From assembly GCA_002358975.1 (NCBI GenBank), contig DEPX01000168.1:1-5773 (forward strand): a DNA stretch of 5,773 bases, given 5' to 3'. The DNA comes from Micrococcaceae bacterium UBA3381 (GTDB lineage: Bacteria; Actinomycetota; Actinomycetes; Actinomycetales; Micrococcaceae). A model generated the notes under the pieces. The model saw only the letters and a list, made by a program, of their open reading frames with translations, searched no databases and was not told where the DNA came from. The translations under genes and the position numbers were made by a program. Position 1 is the stretch's first letter; each line of letters opens with the position of its first letter. This document shows, piece after piece, positions 5,568 through 5,773 of the stretch.

Positions 5568-5773
5568 TGACCCTACGGCGAAAGCCACCGTCGGTATCAT
5601 CTATCCCGATCACGCCGCCGAAGACGACTATCCGACAGCCGCCGCCTGGCTGGGTGTGGACATGCCTGTAGTACATATTTACGGCACAGACTTGCACGCG
5701 GTGCCCGAACTGCTGGATCTGGGCCGACCGGACCGTCTTGCCGAAGCGGCCGCGAAACTGGCGGTGCATCGAC
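5551..5773 (+). CDS. Second maleate isomerase-like paralogue (N-terminal part, cut by window edge)
   Basis: Only the first 74 residues are present. The ATG at 5551 lies 17 bases inside the preceding gene, in another frame, with GAGG (5538-5541) 9 bases upstream; this is typical of translational coupling. After a short charged tail comes VGIIYPDHAAEDDYPTAA (14-31), then VDMPVVHIYGTD (36-47), HAVPELLDLGRPDRLAEAA (49-67). This beta-alpha opening, with a GIIYPD loop where the first gene has GIIAPFD, fits the maleate isomerase/Asp-Glu racemase superfamily. The two catalytic cysteines would lie beyond the window. The neighbours suggest that the pair are subunits of one enzyme or act on successive intermediates. 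The family call rests on a short stretch and on context. Confidence 0.7.
   Translation, partial: MTTKHNDPTAKATVGIIYPDHAAEDDYPTAAAWLGVDMPVVHIYGTDLHAVPELLDLGRPDRLAEAAAKLAVHR

Noticed and set aside
5461..5769. Minus-strand 102-residue frame over the isomerase-like pair
   Set aside because: It is antisense to two overlapping genes with good ribosome-binding sites and has no recognisable motifs.

Overview
The window looks like part of an actinobacterial chromosome, perhaps a Micrococcales relative. By eye the G+C is moderately high (roughly high 50s per cent), the Shine-Dalgarno sites are purine-rich, one gene starts with GTG, and the proteins resemble actinobacterial families. This placement is an inference from protein style, not a search result.

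Layout. At the left edge (1-587, minus strand) is the N-terminal third of a short, Aquifex-type aconitase/homoaconitase-family hydratase; its cluster-binding cysteines lie outside the window. From 588 to 1473 there is no intact gene. This stretch holds a possible decayed minus-strand reading frame (678-926), the broken remains of a VOC/glyoxalase-like gene on the plus strand (952-1258) and the upstream region of the next operon. From 1474 to 3235 lies a two-gene plus-strand operon: a class III PLP aminotransferase followed by a small cyclophilin-like DUF3830-type protein. A convergent amidase-signature hydrolase (3240-4607, minus) stops only 4 bp from it. A 183-bp divergent promoter region with two short palindromes separates the amidase from a plus-strand operon of two overlapping paralogues of the maleate isomerase / arylmalonate decarboxylase / Asp-Glu racemase superfamily (4791-5567, and 5551 onward, cut by the right edge).

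How the genes may work together. Amidase, omega-type aminotransferase, DUF3830 and paired maleate-isomerase-like enzymes look like an accessory catabolic locus for a small nitrogenous compound such as an amide of a dicarboxylic acid, an amino acid derivative or an opened N-heterocycle. The amidase would release an amine or ammonia, the aminotransferase would remove an amino group, and the isomerase-like pair would rearrange or decarboxylate the resulting diacid. The aconitase-like enzyme could feed the product into central metabolism or may simply be a neighbour. No substrate can be fixed from sequence alone, and no regulator or transporter is visible in the window. The least explained elements are the DUF3830 protein, the isomerase pair and the decayed region.
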